Source: Sclerotiophoma versabilis
Taxonomy: Eukaryota > Ascomycota > Dothideomycetes > Pleosporales > Didymellaceae
DNA length: 64,000 nucleotides
Direction: 5' to 3'
Assembly (NCBI GenBank): GCA_012274445.1
Contig: JAAROD010000015.1
Span: 3,658,001-3,722,000 of the forward strand
Made by a program: the position numbers and the translations under genes. Of this stretch, positions 63,786 through 64,000 are shown one piece after another. Numbering within the stretch: position 1 is the first letter of the stretch; the number at the start of each line of letters is the position of its first letter. Under the pieces are notes generated by a model that was not told where the DNA came from, ran no database searches, and worked only from the letters and a program-made list of their open reading frames with translations.

Positions 63786-64000
63786 ATGAAGATCAAAATT
63801 TCTGCAATGAGATCTTTGTGCTTTTTGGTACTTCTTGGGTTTACAGATGCGTTGTTCCAGCGGCGAGAGAATAATGTTACAAACAACATTACTGACGAAG
63901 CCTGTGTTGCAACCACCACCACGACTTTTACAAGTGTGCTGATTGCAACGGTTGCAACAGGTTCGCAATTTCATCTTTTTCCAACCAACCCATCTCTACG
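63786..64000 (+). CDS. Secreted protein, N-terminal part (cut by window edge)
   Basis: From ATG 63786 the frame is open to the window end, giving at least 71 residues. It begins with a clear signal peptide (MKIKISAMRSLCFLVLLGFT) and continues with N-glycosylation-like sites (NNVTNNIT) and a Thr run. No stop is reached, so length and family cannot be told. It lies on the strand opposite to a Cys-rich ORF (63711-63974) that I regard as its shadow. Confidence 0.55.
   Translation, partial: MKIKISAMRSLCFLVLLGFTDALFQRRENNVTNNITDEACVATTTTTFTSVLIATVATGSQFHLFPTNPSL

Noticed and set aside
63711..63974. Cys-rich minus-strand ORF of 87 codons
   Set aside because: Its composition mirrors the Thr-rich secreted protein on the plus strand, which has a real signal peptide.

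Overview
The window looks like a repeat-rich, gene-sparse accessory region of a filamentous ascomycete, probably a Dothideomycete. The reasons are short GT-AG introns of about 45-65 bp, fungal-specific families (DUF3723, RING-patatin, small secreted cysteine-rich protein, LPMO-like, fungal APH kinases, Zn2Cys6), a chromovirus-type LTR retrotransposon, Fot1/pogo remnants, and many decayed genes. I assign no species. No rRNA, tRNA or CRISPR array was seen. Exon limits below were placed by eye from splice consensus and reading frame, and may be off by a few bases.

Layout. 0-8.6 kb: a small hypothetical gene; a decayed member of a small 'NCQ-W' family convergent with an APH-type phosphotransferase; the C-terminal half of an NLR-like NB-ARC/TPR protein; an unknown gene with an inverted, decayed copy of itself; and a kinase fragment. 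8.6-15.6 kb: a complete, apparently young Ty3/gypsy chromovirus with matching 501-bp LTRs and a GCACT target duplication. It has a -1 frameshift site between gag and pol, a probable self-priming site, and a zinc-motif antisense ORF. 15.6-18.1 kb: a second NCQ-W/APH convergent pair and a 333-bp MITE-like element. 18.3-23.4 kb: a four-exon DUF3723 gene and a coiled-coil gene. 24.6-33 kb: a small secreted protein, a PAQR receptor, an LPMO-like protein with a decayed relative, and a RING gene. 33-42 kb: unknown genes, including a large one whose 5' end and 3' end both exist as decayed extra copies nearby.

42-47.6 kb: a CSC1/OSCA fragment fused to a Fot1 transposase tail, a BTB gene, a broken Zn2Cys6 gene, and a palindrome-bearing minisatellite with an inverted monomer 5 kb away. 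47.6-57.4 kb: a second DUF3723 gene divergent from an intact RING-patatin phospholipase gene, then coiled-coil genes and a pseudokinase divergent from another coiled-coil gene. 57.4-64 kb: a ferric-reductase-like oxidoreductase, a MADS-like gene, a gene with a 15-bp coding repeat, a decayed DUF1996 gene and the start of a secreted protein gene.

How the genes may work together (inference): the patatin, NLR/TPR remnant, pseudokinase, BTB and DUF3723 genes are the kinds of genes found in fungal non-self recognition and accessory compartments. The repeated gene pairs and divergent promoters are the best leads for an undescribed system. None has a proven function here.
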